NCBI RefSeq assembly: GCF_013299165.1
Contig: NZ_JAAFKD010000004.1
Location: 248,001 to 312,000 of the forward strand
Direction of reading: 5' to 3'
Length of the DNA stretch: 64,000 bases
Origin: Microcoleus sp. bin38.metabat.b11b12b14.051
GTDB taxonomy: Bacteria > Cyanobacteriota > Cyanobacteriia > Cyanobacteriales > Microcoleaceae
Shown piece by piece: positions 50,983 to 61,174 of this stretch. The notes under the pieces are model-generated. The model was not told where the DNA came from and searched no databases. It was given only the letters and a program-made list of their open reading frames with translations. A program made the position numbers and the translations under genes. The stretch's first letter is position 1; each line of letters opens with the position of its first letter.

Positions 50983-53325
50983 CTAATTTTGATTTTTTGT
51001 GCCCATAGCCGATAGTTTTTGGTCGTAGAGCGTCTCTAAACCGATCGGGCGCTGGCGATAGGTGCCGCTGGATTTTTTGCTACCGTTAGCAACGATTCCC
51101 AAGACGCAAGCTCCAGAAATTTTTAATTCTTCTAAAACTTTGCGAACTTGCGATCGGTCTGTTTTGGCAATTTGCACGACCATAATCGTAGCGTCTGTGT
51201 GAGCTGCGATCAAGTGAGCGTCTGCCAAGCCTGCTAGAGGCGGGGTGTCATAAATCACTAAGTCAAAAAATGCTTGAAATTGCTCCATTAGATACTGCAT
51301 TTTTTTGGAAGAAAGCAGCTTGATCGGATCCGAGGGAATTTGGCCGGCGGTGAGTACGAACAAATTATCTTGGTTGGGCGCTCGCACGATCGCGTCGTTG
51401 AGGCCCATATCTGTGGAGATGGCATCGCCGAGCCCGCGCACGTTCGGGATTCCTAGCTTAGCGTGCAGTTGCGGGCAGCGCAAATCGGCATCGACTAACA
51501 AGACTCGCTGTCCGATGGCGGCTGCTGTGGCGGCCAGGTGCAAAGCTACTGTAGATTTTCCGTCTTTTGCTTCGGCAGAGCTCACTAACAGCGATCGCAG
51601 CGGCCGGTCTGCACTCAGCAAGTGAATGTTCGTGTAGAGCGATCGAAATGCTTCTAAAAATGGATAGTCCAAGTCGCTGAGAATATTTTTCCCGGGCTGC
51701 ATCGCCACAGTCGGGGTAACTCCGAGGGGTTCGAGAACTTCCACTTTTGACTTCGAGTTCGATCGAGCTGATGTAACTTTTCTGGCTCTGGCGGGCCGCG
51801 GGCGCTGGTTTTTTTTGGTAAACGGAATCACCCCGAGCACGGGCAATCTTGTGGCTGTTCTCATTGATTCTGGAGTGTGGAAAACAGTGTTTAACACCTC
51901 TACCAGCAAGCCGATTGCTATGCCCAGCAGCCCGCTTAAAATTACTGCCAGTGCTAGCTGTTTTTTGGTGTGTTTGACGGTAGCTGCGATCGGTTGACCG
52001 AATTTGTCTAGCGGAATTTCCGGCGGATTGATCAGCACCCAAGGTATTTGCTGCTGAGCCGCATCGATCCGCAAGGCTTCTCGTTTTGCCAAAAAGTCGG
52101 ACAAACTCTTGTTAACTACTTGCTGTTCCCGCTGTAAATTGTCGTACTGCCGCGTTGTTACTGAAAAATTTCTAATTTTTTGGTTGAGGTCATTTTGCGA
52201 ATCAGTCATGGCGCGATCGCGCGCTTCGATTTCTTTAATTTGCGTCTCTAAAGTTCCCATCACCACTACTCTTGCTTGCTCAGTGGCGGTTAAAATCAGT
52301 TCTTCGCGACTTTTTCGCAGCGCTATAACTGGCAAGCTGTCTTCTCTGTACTGAGCTAATTTCATTGACAAATCCGAGTCTATTTTCTGGATTTGACCTA
52401 AGAGTCCAGCGTAAGCTTGTCCTTGGGTCATCAGCACACCTTGGGGGTTATTTGCCTTCAGTAATTTCTCATAGCTTTGGTAGAGGTTCCGCAGCCCTTT
52501 TATTTGTACTTGAATTGCTAGTTGCTGACCCCGAATGCTTTGAGCTTGTTCTGACAGAGATTTGCCCTCTAGCTGCGGATCGAACAAGTTGCTCTGCTGT
52601 CGCAATTTTTGGACTTGCAGTTGCAAAACTTCAACTCTTTCTCGCAGCTTTGGCAGCTCCATATCTATAAATTTTATGCCTTGATTTATGCCTGTCAGCC
52701 TCTGCTGCAAGCTGTATTCTAGATAAGCTTTAGAAACTTTATCCAAAACCCCGTAAATTTTATTTTTGTCTGTATCTTTGTACCGAACTTCTAAAATTTT
52801 TGTACCTTGCTGTTTGCCATCTTTTGTGTAGCTGAGGCGGTTGATCGACAGTTTGGACATCAGTTCGGCGTAGGTCATGTTGGAATACCAAGTTCGCAAC
52901 TCCTTAACTACTGGCTCCATCATTCTGGGACTCCGCAAAATCCTAATTTGCGTTTCGTAGTCTACCAAACTAATTCCTTCTATATTAATTTTTGCTAAGT
53001 CGGCAGCAACGGTATTGTCTAATTGTTTGGAAAGCAAACCTTCTGCGGTGGCAGGTTCGACTAATAGGGAAAAATAACCTTCATACTCCAGGGTGATTTT
53101 TTTAGCTGTCAGGAAGATTGCCGAGCCTGCGAGGGCGCTCAAACCAACGGTTACTGCCACCATTACCGGGAGACGGCGGCGCAGGACGCCTCCGAGCCAG
53201 GACAAGTCTAGCTTTTCTTCGTCTGTCTCCTGGACGAACTGATCTCTGTAGTTTTGACTGGAGAATTGCGGCAGTTTGCCATTTGACTGTGGTGTGAAGG
53301 GTTTGTAATCTTGTCTGCTATCCAT
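50983..53325 (-). CDS. Wzz/BY-kinase: exopolysaccharide chain-length tyrosine autokinase
   Basis: This is a 780-residue inner-membrane protein from the ATG at 53325. A Wzz-type first membrane helix lies near residues 48-70, with a periplasmic coiled-coil region to about 445 and the second helix near 455-475. The cytoplasmic kinase has Walker A SAEAKDGKST, Walker A' VLLVDADLR and Walker B VIYDTPP. The C-terminal tail has few tyrosines, so autophosphorylation may be limited. Such proteins control length and export of Wzx/Wzy-made polysaccharide. It lies downstream of the Wza-like gene on the same strand, with a gap of about 120 bases, consistent with one operon. Confidence 0.9.
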   Translation of the reverse strand: MDSRQDYKPFTPQSNGKLPQFSSQNYRDQFVQETDEEKLDLSWLGGVLRRRLPVMVAVTVGLSALAGSAIFLTAKKITLEYEGYFSLLVEPATAEGLLSKQLDNTVAADLAKINIEGISLVDYETQIRILRSPRMMEPVVKELRTWYSNMTYAELMSKLSINRLSYTKDGKQQGTKILEVRYKDTDKNKIYGVLDKVSKAYLEYSLQQRLTGINQGIKFIDMELPKLRERVEVLQLQVQKLRQQSNLFDPQLEGKSLSEQAQSIRGQQLAIQVQIKGLRNLYQSYEKLLKANNPQGVLMTQGQAYAGLLGQIQKIDSDLSMKLAQYREDSLPVIALRKSREELILTATEQARVVVMGTLETQIKEIEARDRAMTDSQNDLNQKIRNFSVTTRQYDNLQREQQVVNKSLSDFLAKREALRIDAAQQQIPWVLINPPEIPLDKFGQPIAATVKHTKKQLALAVILSGLLGIAIGLLVEVLNTVFHTPESMRTATRLPVLGVIPFTKKNQRPRPARARKVTSARSNSKSKVEVLEPLGVTPTVAMQPGKNILSDLDYPFLEAFRSLYTNIHLLSADRPLRSLLVSSAEAKDGKSTVALHLAATAAAIGQRVLLVDADLRCPQLHAKLGIPNVRGLGDAISTDMGLNDAIVRAPNQDNLFVLTAGQIPSDPIKLLSSKKMQYLMEQFQAFFDLVIYDTPPLAGLADAHLIAAHTDATIMVVQIAKTDRSQVRKVLEELKISGACVLGIVANGSKKSSGTYRQRPIGLETLYDQKLSAMGTKNQN

Positions 53326-53445
53326 ATTCGGCCTGGGTATTTTTGATGTTAATATTTTTGAAGCTGTCGCGCTGCCACTATGCAATCCTATTGTTTAGTT
53401 TATTCTAGCCTTTGCCAGCAATTATCAAGTTCGCCATCCGGGTTG

Positions 53446-54927
53446 CTACCTGAACAAAGATCGGAGAATGCTGAGAAAATTTAACACTCCCGTAGCTGGG
53501 CCGACAGGCGCGACGACATTGTTGATGCGGTCTAGGAAGTTCACGAGACCGCTGCGGGAGACGATAATCATGTCGTTGTTGCGAAGTTGGGGATTGACTT
53601 CTTCGTTGATTCCTTGAGTTAAATCGACTTCGATCGTCCGTTTAGTAGCTGTACCGTCCTGATTGATGCGGACTAGCTCTACGCTCTTTCTTTTAGCTCT
53701 GGTATTGCCGTAGCCGAAAAATCCTCGGGAAACTAAAGCTTGATTCAGGGTGGCATTAGCTGGCAGCCTTAAGGGATCGAGGGATGTTGTGACTTCTCCG
53801 ACTACAAAAATGTTGATGCCGGGGGGAGCAAAGTTAGTGTTAGCCAGTACGCCAGCTTCTGCGGGGTTGACTAGGGTGGCTTTGGGAACGATGATCGTGT
53901 CTCCTTGCTGCAAGATCGTATCTTGGCTGGCGTCGCCGGACTCTAGGAACTGCCACAGGTTGACTGGGATAATTTGTTCGCCCCTTCTGGTGATGCGGCG
54001 CACTTGGATTTGTCGGATGTCGGCTTCGGAGGTGATGCCGCCGGCTAGCTGAATGGCGCGGATGACGGTGGGGAAGCCTTCTCTGCTGAGATCGCTTGTG
54101 GTGTTGCCGCCGATGACTACGTAAGCCCCCGGGCGGGTGACTTGACCGACGATCGAGATCGATCGAGGTTTTTCTGGCGGTGGCGAAAAGTTGGCCGTCG
54201 CAAATCGGCGGGCTTCTGCTTGGTTGAAGGTGGCGACTGTGGGAATGACGATCGTATCTCTGTCCTGCAAAATGATGTCCTGAGAGATGTCTCCTTCTTC
54301 CAAGAATTTCCACAAGTTAACGTTGAGCACTCGATCCGGGCCGTTGGTTTGCGGGCGGCGGACGCGGATGTTGCGGATGTCAGCGACACCTGTAACACCT
54401 TCTGCGAGTCTTAGCGCTTGGGTGACGGTGGGATACTGTACGCTGGGCGTTACGCCCGGGCCTGAAGTCAGGGTGATGACGAAGTTTCCAGGCCTGGTAA
54501 CTTCTCCGATGACGCCGACGTTGAGGGGGCGGGCGGCAACGAGGCTGACTGTAACCACGGGGTCTTTGAGAACGCGGCGGTAGGCGTTGCGGATGACTTT
54601 GGTGGCTTCTACTAAGCTCAGCCCGCGGATGGAAATCAGGCCGATCAGCGGCAGGTTGATCGAACCGTCGGATAGGACTTCGTAGCCGCGGGTGAGATCC
54701 GGTACTTCCAGGACTTCGATCAGGATGCGATCGCCACCGCCGAGTTTGTAGCTTTCTACCGATCGTCCGAGGCTCCCAGATGCCGGTGTGGTGGCGCCGG
54801 GCCGCAATCGAACTTGCGCCGCCGAAGATAGAGGAAATCCGGCAACCATAACCGTGGTAGCGATCGCACACCAAGTCAAACTCAAGACTGGGGCGGTGAT
54901 TTGTTTGGGAAAATCGGCGTTAATCAC
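53446..54927 (-). CDS. Wza-like polysaccharide export protein with SLBB domains
   Basis: A 493-residue exported protein. The N-terminal segment (about 10-37, ending in SSAAQV) is a signal peptide. A Poly_export domain follows (YKLGGGDRILIEVLEVPDLT, GSINLPLIG). Three SLBB-like beta-grasp units start near GVIGEVTRPGNF, SIVGQVTRPGAY and FVVGEVTTS, the last two separated by repeated IQVRR...EQIIPVNLWQFLE segments. It forms, or contributes to, the outer-membrane exit channel. It is the first gene of the minus-strand pair with the tyrosine autokinase. Confidence 0.92.
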   Translation of the reverse strand: MINADFPKQITAPVLSLTWCAIATTVMVAGFPLSSAAQVRLRPGATTPASGSLGRSVESYKLGGGDRILIEVLEVPDLTRGYEVLSDGSINLPLIGLISIRGLSLVEATKVIRNAYRRVLKDPVVTVSLVAARPLNVGVIGEVTRPGNFVITLTSGPGVTPSVQYPTVTQALRLAEGVTGVADIRNIRVRRPQTNGPDRVLNVNLWKFLEEGDISQDIILQDRDTIVIPTVATFNQAEARRFATANFSPPPEKPRSISIVGQVTRPGAYVVIGGNTTSDLSREGFPTVIRAIQLAGGITSEADIRQIQVRRITRRGEQIIPVNLWQFLESGDASQDTILQQGDTIIVPKATLVNPAEAGVLANTNFAPPGINIFVVGEVTTSLDPLRLPANATLNQALVSRGFFGYGNTRAKRKSVELVRINQDGTATKRTIEVDLTQGINEEVNPQLRNNDMIIVSRSGLVNFLDRINNVVAPVGPATGVLNFLSILRSLFR

Positions 54928-55295
54928 AGGCTACGTATTTTCTTTTGGGATCCTTCAATAGTCTAATCTGTCACCATTCAAATGCCATCAGATCGCTAGC
55001 CCTACCCCAAAATCACCAACCGCTGCCAGCCCGGGAACCCAGCCTTGATATCTTCTATAGTATATGGCTGTTGAGCTGGGCGCGGGCGATCGACAGCGGC
55101 GTGAGTTTTTTGTTAGTTTGGTGGAATTAGCCCGCCGTTCACTTATAGCCTTTCTTAAAAAGGTGAGGTAAAGGTTTAGATTTTTGATTGGGGAATTGGG
55201 GAATTGGGGGATTTAGAGATTGAGAGATCGATCGGTCTTTTGCCTCATCTTTTTGAGAACTGCTATCATATTTGTCTCACAAGAGGTATAATTTC
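54928..55295. other. divergent promoter region of the polysaccharide locus
   Basis: 368 bases between divergently transcribed wza-like and ligase-like genes. A GGGAATTG repeat lies at about 55190-55210. No gene is supported. Confidence 0.4.
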
Positions 55296-56702
55296 ATGGC
55301 GAGAATGATTCGGGAGCTAATTTTTGGCAATACTTATTTGTTGTATTTATTGACCTCTGTGGCAGTAATTAGCACAATTTTGATTTTTCAGTTAGCTGCA
55401 CAAAAAAAAATCGGTTTGCTCTGGGAAAAATGGTTTGCTGTTGCTTACGTATTCATATCTCCCCACGTCAACCTGCCTCCATTTAACTACCTACATTTTA
55501 TCAATCTTACTGAGGCAGGTGACAGTAACGTCGCCAAACTTCCCTGGGTTTTTTATCCCTGGGTCATGTTTGTTTTGTCTGGGCGATTTATTAGTTTCTT
55601 CCAAAATCAATTTGTCGAAGCTTTATTATATTTAGTTTCAAGAAACCCTGGATTTTCCCTGTATTGTTTGCTACCAATAACATCCACACTGTGGTCGCTA
55701 GTTCCCGAAATCACGCTCAAAACCGGGATGGCATTTACAGCTTTTACGATTTTTAGTTTTTATCTGGGCGCGCGATACGAGTGGCGCGAATTATCTGGGT
55801 TGCTGCGGTGGGGCTATACATCGCTGGCTATAGTTAGCGTTTTGCGGAACCCGAGGATCGGAGCTGAATTTGCTGGAATTACCGGCCACAAAAATGCTTT
55901 CGGCAGCCTGATGGTTGTGAATACAGCACTTTGGTACCTGCACTATACCCAAGGTGCTAAAACTCAGAAAGAACGCTGGATATCTCTAGTATTGATGTTT
56001 TTTTCCTTGTATTTGGTGAGAGCTACTAGCTCCGGAGGGTCTCTGGTTAATAGTTTGATGCTGATAGTTGTCGTGTCTTCTTTAAGTTTTCTAAGTCGGT
56101 TAAAATTTCAATGGGCTTTTACTTCTATAGTCGGTTTTACTGTGTTGGGGATTATTACCAGCGTTTATATCATAGACAACTTAGAGGCGATTGTGGTCGG
56201 TGGACTCGGCAAAGATTTGACGCTGACTGGGCGGACGGAATTTTGGCCACAATTGATTGCGGCAGCCAATCAGCGCCCTTGGTTTGGCTATGGATTTGAT
56301 GGCTTTTTTCAGCAAGATGAAATTGGTGAGGCAACTCCTGCTTATTTCATATATACTGCCAATGGATTTCAACCCAGAACAGCTCACAACGGTGCTATAG
56401 CAGTATTGCTATCTTTCGGTTATCCGGGACTGATATTAATCTTATCTTCGCTGGTGACTAATCTGGTTTTGGCAGTGCGGCAACTGAGTCGGAGCCTGCT
56501 ATCAGAATCGGGAGTACCGATTATTTACTTGGTGTTTATCATATTAAATAACATTACCGAAGGCTCTTTAGGTGATATTGGGGATGTGTGGCTGGGTTAC
56601 GTGTTAATCACAGTTAGACTTTGTATCGATAGTAGCAAATCTCCATCCAATAGCCGCGGCATTTACGGAGGGGATGTGCCGCAGCCCCTGCATCCACATT
56701 AA
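55296..56702 (+). CDS. O-antigen ligase / Wzy-like polymerase
   Basis: This is a 468-residue membrane protein from the ATG at 55296, behind AAGAGG. It has about ten hydrophobic segments. The long loop with TLTGRTEFWPQLIAAANQRP followed by GYGFDGF, and the later TAHNG, match the O-antigen ligase (Wzy_C) family: R/G-rich loop, then H-N before a late helix. It probably joins polysaccharide repeat units or ligates the chain. It precedes the first flippase by 130 bases. Confidence 0.85.
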   Translation: MARMIRELIFGNTYLLYLLTSVAVISTILIFQLAAQKKIGLLWEKWFAVAYVFISPHVNLPPFNYLHFINLTEAGDSNVAKLPWVFYPWVMFVLSGRFISFFQNQFVEALLYLVSRNPGFSLYCLLPITSTLWSLVPEITLKTGMAFTAFTIFSFYLGARYEWRELSGLLRWGYTSLAIVSVLRNPRIGAEFAGITGHKNAFGSLMVVNTALWYLHYTQGAKTQKERWISLVLMFFSLYLVRATSSGGSLVNSLMLIVVVSSLSFLSRLKFQWAFTSIVGFTVLGIITSVYIIDNLEAIVVGGLGKDLTLTGRTEFWPQLIAAANQRPWFGYGFDGFFQQDEIGEATPAYFIYTANGFQPRTAHNGAIAVLLSFGYPGLILILSSLVTNLVLAVRQLSRSLLSESGVPIIYLVFIILNNITEGSLGDIGDVWLGYVLITVRLCIDSSKSPSNSRGIYGGDVPQPLHPH

Positions 56703-56832
56703 ATCGGAATTAAGTTGCAGAAGTTGAAAATCCAGACAACTATGATATACCATATGAATGAGTCTGGTTTTGTGATGATTCCCCAGCCATTGAAAAGTAT
56801 ATTTATTTCTGATAAGGGCTTCAAAATTTCTG

Positions 56833-58167
56833 ATGTTAGATAAGCTAACTGCGCTAAGTCAAAAGCTCGGTGCCGGTCTGGGGCGGTTAATTGGCAATCT
56901 GGTAAGGATGCTGGCCGGTCAAGGTTTGCAGGTGAGTTTGGGGCTGTTTGTAGGGGTGTGGGTGGCTCGCTATCTGGGGCCAACACAGTTTGGGTTGTTA
57001 AATTACGCGATCGCCCTTGTGTCTCTGTTTGCTTCGGCGACGGCGATCGGATTGGGTACTATCGTAGTGCGCGATATTGCTCGCGATCCTGAATGCAAAG
57101 AAGAGGCTCTGGGGACTGCTTTTATCATACAACTCGTAGGAGGAATCATTACTTTATTGCTGTCGGTGAGCGCGATCGCCGTACTGAATCCAGACGAGAG
57201 TTTAACTCTGACATTGGTAGCGATAATCTCCGCTGGAACAATGTTTCAATCCTTTGAAACCATCAATTTTTGGTTTCAGTCCCAAGTTCAATCTAAGTAT
57301 ACTGCGGTTGCGAAAAACTCCGTATGTTTACTCATAGCAGGCATCCGCATCGGATTGATTGAACTCAGAGCACCGCTGACGGCTTTTGCGTGGACGACAT
57401 TCGCAGAGGTGGCTGTGGGCGGATTGGCGATCGCCCTGGTTTATCAAAGTAGGGGTAATGACTTCAAGTTGTGGCGGGTGAGTTGGCGGCGGGGCAAACA
57501 AATGGTGCTGGAAAGCTGGCCGCTGGTGCTGTCTAGCTTGGCAGTTTTCATCTATTCTAAAATCGATTTGATTATGCTCGGTGCTTTAGATAAAACTGAG
57601 TTGGGATATTACATAGTTGCAGTTAAAATATCGGAAATTTGCGATTTTTTACCGCTGATTGTCGCGTCTTCTATTTTTAGCAAACTCGCACAGTTAAGAC
57701 AAAAAAATTATAGCGAATACGTAAAAGAATTTCAAATTTACTCGGATGCTATGTTATTTTTGTGGTTGGGAGTCGGGGTGCCAATTAGCCTGCTGGCTCC
57801 TGTGATAGTCCAGACTCTTTATGGCGATCGATATGCAGCTTCCGGCGGGCTGCTGTCAATTTATATTTGGACTCAATTTGGCACCAACTTCGGGATAGCG
57901 AGAAATACCTATTTTGCTCTCGAAGGTCAACTGCGATACAATCTTTACTTGACAGTAACAGGAGCAATTTTTAATATAGTATTGAACGCTTTACTGATTC
58001 CTCAATATGGAGCTTGGGGAGCAATTACTGCCACGTTTATAACTTATTTTTATGTAACTATTTTAGTTAATTTTTACATAAAAGAATTAAACCCGTTCGC
58101 CAAAATAATTATGGGTTCGTTAAATTTATATAAAGCAGCTTCTAGGCTGCTCGGGGCGATCGGCTGA
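56833..58167 (+). CDS. Wzx-type polysaccharide flippase, paralogue 1
   Basis: A 444-residue protein of the oligosaccharide flippase/MOP superfamily with about 12 hydrophobic segments. ARYLGPTQFGLLNYAIALVS near the N-terminus is the family signature. It would move lipid-linked sugar units across the inner membrane. It shares its start MLDKLTA-SQKLG and most of its sequence with the next gene (58617), so the two arose by tandem duplication. A dispersed repeat lies between them. Confidence 0.9.
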   Translation: MLDKLTALSQKLGAGLGRLIGNLVRMLAGQGLQVSLGLFVGVWVARYLGPTQFGLLNYAIALVSLFASATAIGLGTIVVRDIARDPECKEEALGTAFIIQLVGGIITLLLSVSAIAVLNPDESLTLTLVAIISAGTMFQSFETINFWFQSQVQSKYTAVAKNSVCLLIAGIRIGLIELRAPLTAFAWTTFAEVAVGGLAIALVYQSRGNDFKLWRVSWRRGKQMVLESWPLVLSSLAVFIYSKIDLIMLGALDKTELGYYIVAVKISEICDFLPLIVASSIFSKLAQLRQKNYSEYVKEFQIYSDAMLFLWLGVGVPISLLAPVIVQTLYGDRYAASGGLLSIYIWTQFGTNFGIARNTYFALEGQLRYNLYLTVTGAIFNIVLNALLIPQYGAWGAITATFITYFYVTILVNFYIKELNPFAKIIMGSLNLYKAASRLLGAIG

Positions 58168-58616
58168 TTGAAATAAAACCCAACCTGCCGCACCGCTGCC
58201 ACAATCTCGATGATGGCAGTGCGGCACTAAAACCCTTTCAAAAATGTCAAACAGAATATCTATAGCAGTGGACAGTTGACAGCTTGCGCGCTCGCGAAGT
58301 CGAAGAGTGGACAGCTTGCGCGCTCGCGACTTGCCCGCCCGCGAAGTCGAGGGGAGTCGAAGAGTTGACAGCTTGCGCGCTCGCGAAGTCGAAGAGTTGC
58401 TTCGTCAAGGAAATCAAACGGTTTCTGCTAGGGGCTATAGGCTCTATTCATGAGGTTATTTATGTCCTCACCGCTGTGGCGATTGCTCTATAAAATTTTC
58501 AATAAATGTTTAATTATTACCAAAGGTTATGATATTATTTGAAAAGTCCGGGTGGTTAATAGATTGTCAAAGGCTCAAAAAAATATTTATTTATTATAAG
58601 GACTTAAAACTTTCTG
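58168..58616. other. repeat-filled gap between the two flippases
   Basis: 449 bases. It contains the second dispersed repeat (58261-58481), then an AT-rich stretch. No gene is seen. Confidence 0.5.
58261..58481. repeat. dispersed intergenic repeat, copy 2 (reverse orientation)
   Basis: 58440-58481 matches the complement of 45797-45838. Its other end, TATAGCAGTGGACAGTTGAC, matches the complement of 45909-45929. Between them are extra CTTGCGCGCTCGCGAAGTCG units repeated three times, absent from copy 1. Confidence 0.65.
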
Positions 58617-59954
58617 ATGTTAGATAAACTAACTGCGGCAAGTCAAAAACTCGGGCCAGGTGTGCGTCAGGTACTCGTGAATCTGGCGTGGCTGTTCACA
58701 GACCAAATTTTGCAGATGGGTCTGGGTTTGGTGGTAGGGCTGTGGGTGGCCCGCTATCTGGGCCCCGTTCAATTTGGCTTGCTCAACTACGCTCTTGCCT
58801 TTGTATCTATCTTTAGTTCAGTAGCAACAATGGGGTTGGGCAGTATCGTCATCCGCGATATCGCCCGCAATCCTGAATGCAAAAACGAAACGCTGGGGAC
58901 AGCCTTCGGGCTGCAATTTACAGGCGGCTGCATCACTCTGTTGTTAACTGTCGGGGTGATTTCGCTATTCAAGCCTGACGATAGCCTGACACGCTGGCTG
59001 GTGGGGATCATCGCCGCCGGAACTATCTTTCAGGCTTTTGAGGCGATAAATTTTTGGTTCGAGTCCCAAGTACAGTCAAAATATACAGTGCTGGCGAAGA
59101 ATGCAGTCTGTTTTTTGGTAGCCGGAGTCAGAATTGGATTAGTGCTAATTAAGGCGCCGCTGCTTGCTTTCGCCTCCATTCGATTGGCAGAGGTGGCAAT
59201 GGTAGGAATGGCTTACGTATATTTTTATCAGCTTACGGGAAATAAAATTAAGGATTGGCAATTCAGTTGGGCGCGCGGCAAGGAACTGCTGCGGGAGAGT
59301 TGGCCGATAATGCTGTCGGGATTGGCAGTTTTTTTGTACTCAAAAACAGATCAGCTCATGCTGGGTGCAATGGATAAAAATGTTGAACTGGGATATTATG
59401 CGGCGGCTGTTAAAATCTCGGAAGTCTGCGATTTCTTGCCGATGATAATATCTGCCTCTATTTTTCCCAAATTAGCAAATTTGAGGGAGAGAAATTATCA
59501 AGAATACCTGGATAAATTTCAAATTTACTGCGATACGATGATGCTTTTTTGGTTGGGAGTAGCCATCCCGATTTCGTTGCTTGCTCCGTGGATAGTGAAT
59601 TTGCTTTACGGTCAAAAGTATGCAAACTCAGCAGCGGTACTGGCAATCTATGTCTGGGCGCAATTTGGAAGTAACTTTGGAGTAGCGCGGAACACCTATT
59701 TTACGATCGAGGGTCAGTTGCGCTACAGTCTTTACTTGACGGTAGTCGGCTCATTTTTAAATGTGGGTTTAAACTGGTTGCTGATTCCTAAGTATGGAGC
59801 TTTTGGTGCTACGGCAGCTACTTTGATTACTTATTTTTACGTGATTATCTTAGTCAATTTTTTGATTAAGGAATTGCGCCCCTTTGGTAAATTAATTTGG
59901 CGATCGCTTAACTTGTACAATGCCATTTCTCGGTTGATAGGATTAGTAAAATGA
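58617..59954 (+). CDS. Wzx-type polysaccharide flippase, paralogue 2
   Basis: A 445-residue paralogue of 56833-58167 with the same helix layout (ARYLGPVQFGLLNYALAFVS). It retains full length and all helices, so it is not a decayed copy. The ATG at 58617 is analogous to that of paralogue 1. Its stop overlaps the next start as ATGA, tying it to the glycosyltransferase-like gene downstream. Two flippases may serve two different repeat units. Confidence 0.9.
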   Translation: MLDKLTAASQKLGPGVRQVLVNLAWLFTDQILQMGLGLVVGLWVARYLGPVQFGLLNYALAFVSIFSSVATMGLGSIVIRDIARNPECKNETLGTAFGLQFTGGCITLLLTVGVISLFKPDDSLTRWLVGIIAAGTIFQAFEAINFWFESQVQSKYTVLAKNAVCFLVAGVRIGLVLIKAPLLAFASIRLAEVAMVGMAYVYFYQLTGNKIKDWQFSWARGKELLRESWPIMLSGLAVFLYSKTDQLMLGAMDKNVELGYYAAAVKISEVCDFLPMIISASIFPKLANLRERNYQEYLDKFQIYCDTMMLFWLGVAIPISLLAPWIVNLLYGQKYANSAAVLAIYVWAQFGSNFGVARNTYFTIEGQLRYSLYLTVVGSFLNVGLNWLLIPKYGAFGATAATLITYFYVIILVNFLIKELRPFGKLIWRSLNLYNAISRLIGLVK

Positions 59955-61150
59955 TTCAGATTAAACCCCAGATTCAGCATCAATCTAACTGCCCCACATC
60001 GGGGACGACTCTGCATCCGGAAAAAATTTTGTGGCAGGGTATGCACGTTTGTGTTGAAGCGAGGTCTAAGGACTCCGGTAGTAACATAATTGATGTATTG
60101 AGAGTCGGTCACAGCTACAACCACTCGCTGCAACTCGATCTCAAAAAAGCTGAGGTTTTTTCTGGCAACAGTTACGCTAAGGAATGGTTGGGAAAACCAT
60201 TATTAAATTCACTGCAAAATCCTCGCACCGAGCAACTTGAAGTTACCAAAGAAATATTCAAGCAGTGCGATCGGGTGATTATTTTAAACTGTATCGACTT
60301 TCTTTATGGGCACTCGCTGCTAAAGTTACTGAACGCACAAAGACACTTGGATCGCCACCCCGAATTTGGGTTAGTGGTGATAGTGCCGAAGTTCTTGAGG
60401 TGGATGGTTCCCGATGGAGTCGCTGAAGTCTGGACAGTACCTATTACTTTGAAAAACGGGCGCGATTATTATCTCAATTTTGCGGCATTTGTGGAAGAAG
60501 AAATGAAACGCTTCGAGCAAGTTTATGTCAGCGAAGCCTATTCTCACCCCAGCCAGTTCGACATCACTAAGTTTACGAGAGTTCCCACGCACAATTTTGA
60601 AGAAGAAGAGAGAAAAATTACTTTTATTTGGCGGGAAGACCGCCTTTATATCGACAATTTGCTGTTCCGAGTTTTGAGAAAGCTAAATTTGCTGTCTTGG
60701 GGGCTGGCGGTGCAAAATTGGCAGGTGCGGAGGTTGTTTGAGGGAATTCGATCGCGCGTACCCTCAGCAAAATTTGTGGTAGCTGGTTTAGGCACAAAGA
60801 CTCAGTTTCCCGAATGGATTGAAGATTGTAGGGTTCAGGGGTTTAATGAAAAAATCGAGCAGGAAATCTGCGAACTTTATGCTAGCAGCCGTTTGGTAAT
60901 CGGACTGCACGGCTCTAATATGCTGTTGCCTTCGGCTCATGCTGGGATGACAATAGATTTAATCGATGAACGCTGGGGCAACTTTGCACAAGATATTATC
61001 TATCAAGAGAGCAACCCGAAAATGGCTGCTTTTCGCTATAGATTTTTGCCCTATCAGACGAAGGCTGATACACTGGCATTCATAGCGGCTGTGATGGTTG
61101 AGACTTTTGATGAGTTTAAATCTCACATGACTGCTGATATTATTAATTAA
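59951..61150 (+). CDS. glycosyltransferase-like protein (GT61-like C-terminus)
   Basis: A 399-residue soluble protein. The C-terminal half looks like a GT-B donor-binding domain: WREDRLYIDN, AKFVVAGLG, and RLVIGLHGSNMLLPSAHAG, the last resembling the GxHGxxLxN region of GT61 enzymes. The N-terminal half is not recognised. It is translationally coupled to the second flippase. Sugar and acceptor are unknown. Confidence 0.6.
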   Translation: MIQIKPQIQHQSNCPTSGTTLHPEKILWQGMHVCVEARSKDSGSNIIDVLRVGHSYNHSLQLDLKKAEVFSGNSYAKEWLGKPLLNSLQNPRTEQLEVTKEIFKQCDRVIILNCIDFLYGHSLLKLLNAQRHLDRHPEFGLVVIVPKFLRWMVPDGVAEVWTVPITLKNGRDYYLNFAAFVEEEMKRFEQVYVSEAYSHPSQFDITKFTRVPTHNFEEEERKITFIWREDRLYIDNLLFRVLRKLNLLSWGLAVQNWQVRRLFEGIRSRVPSAKFVVAGLGTKTQFPEWIEDCRVQGFNEKIEQEICELYASSRLVIGLHGSNMLLPSAHAGMTIDLIDERWGNFAQDIIYQESNPKMAAFRYRFLPYQTKADTLAFIAAVMVETFDEFKSHMTADIIN

Positions 61151-61174
61151 AATGGTGGAGGACAGCAGGCAAAT

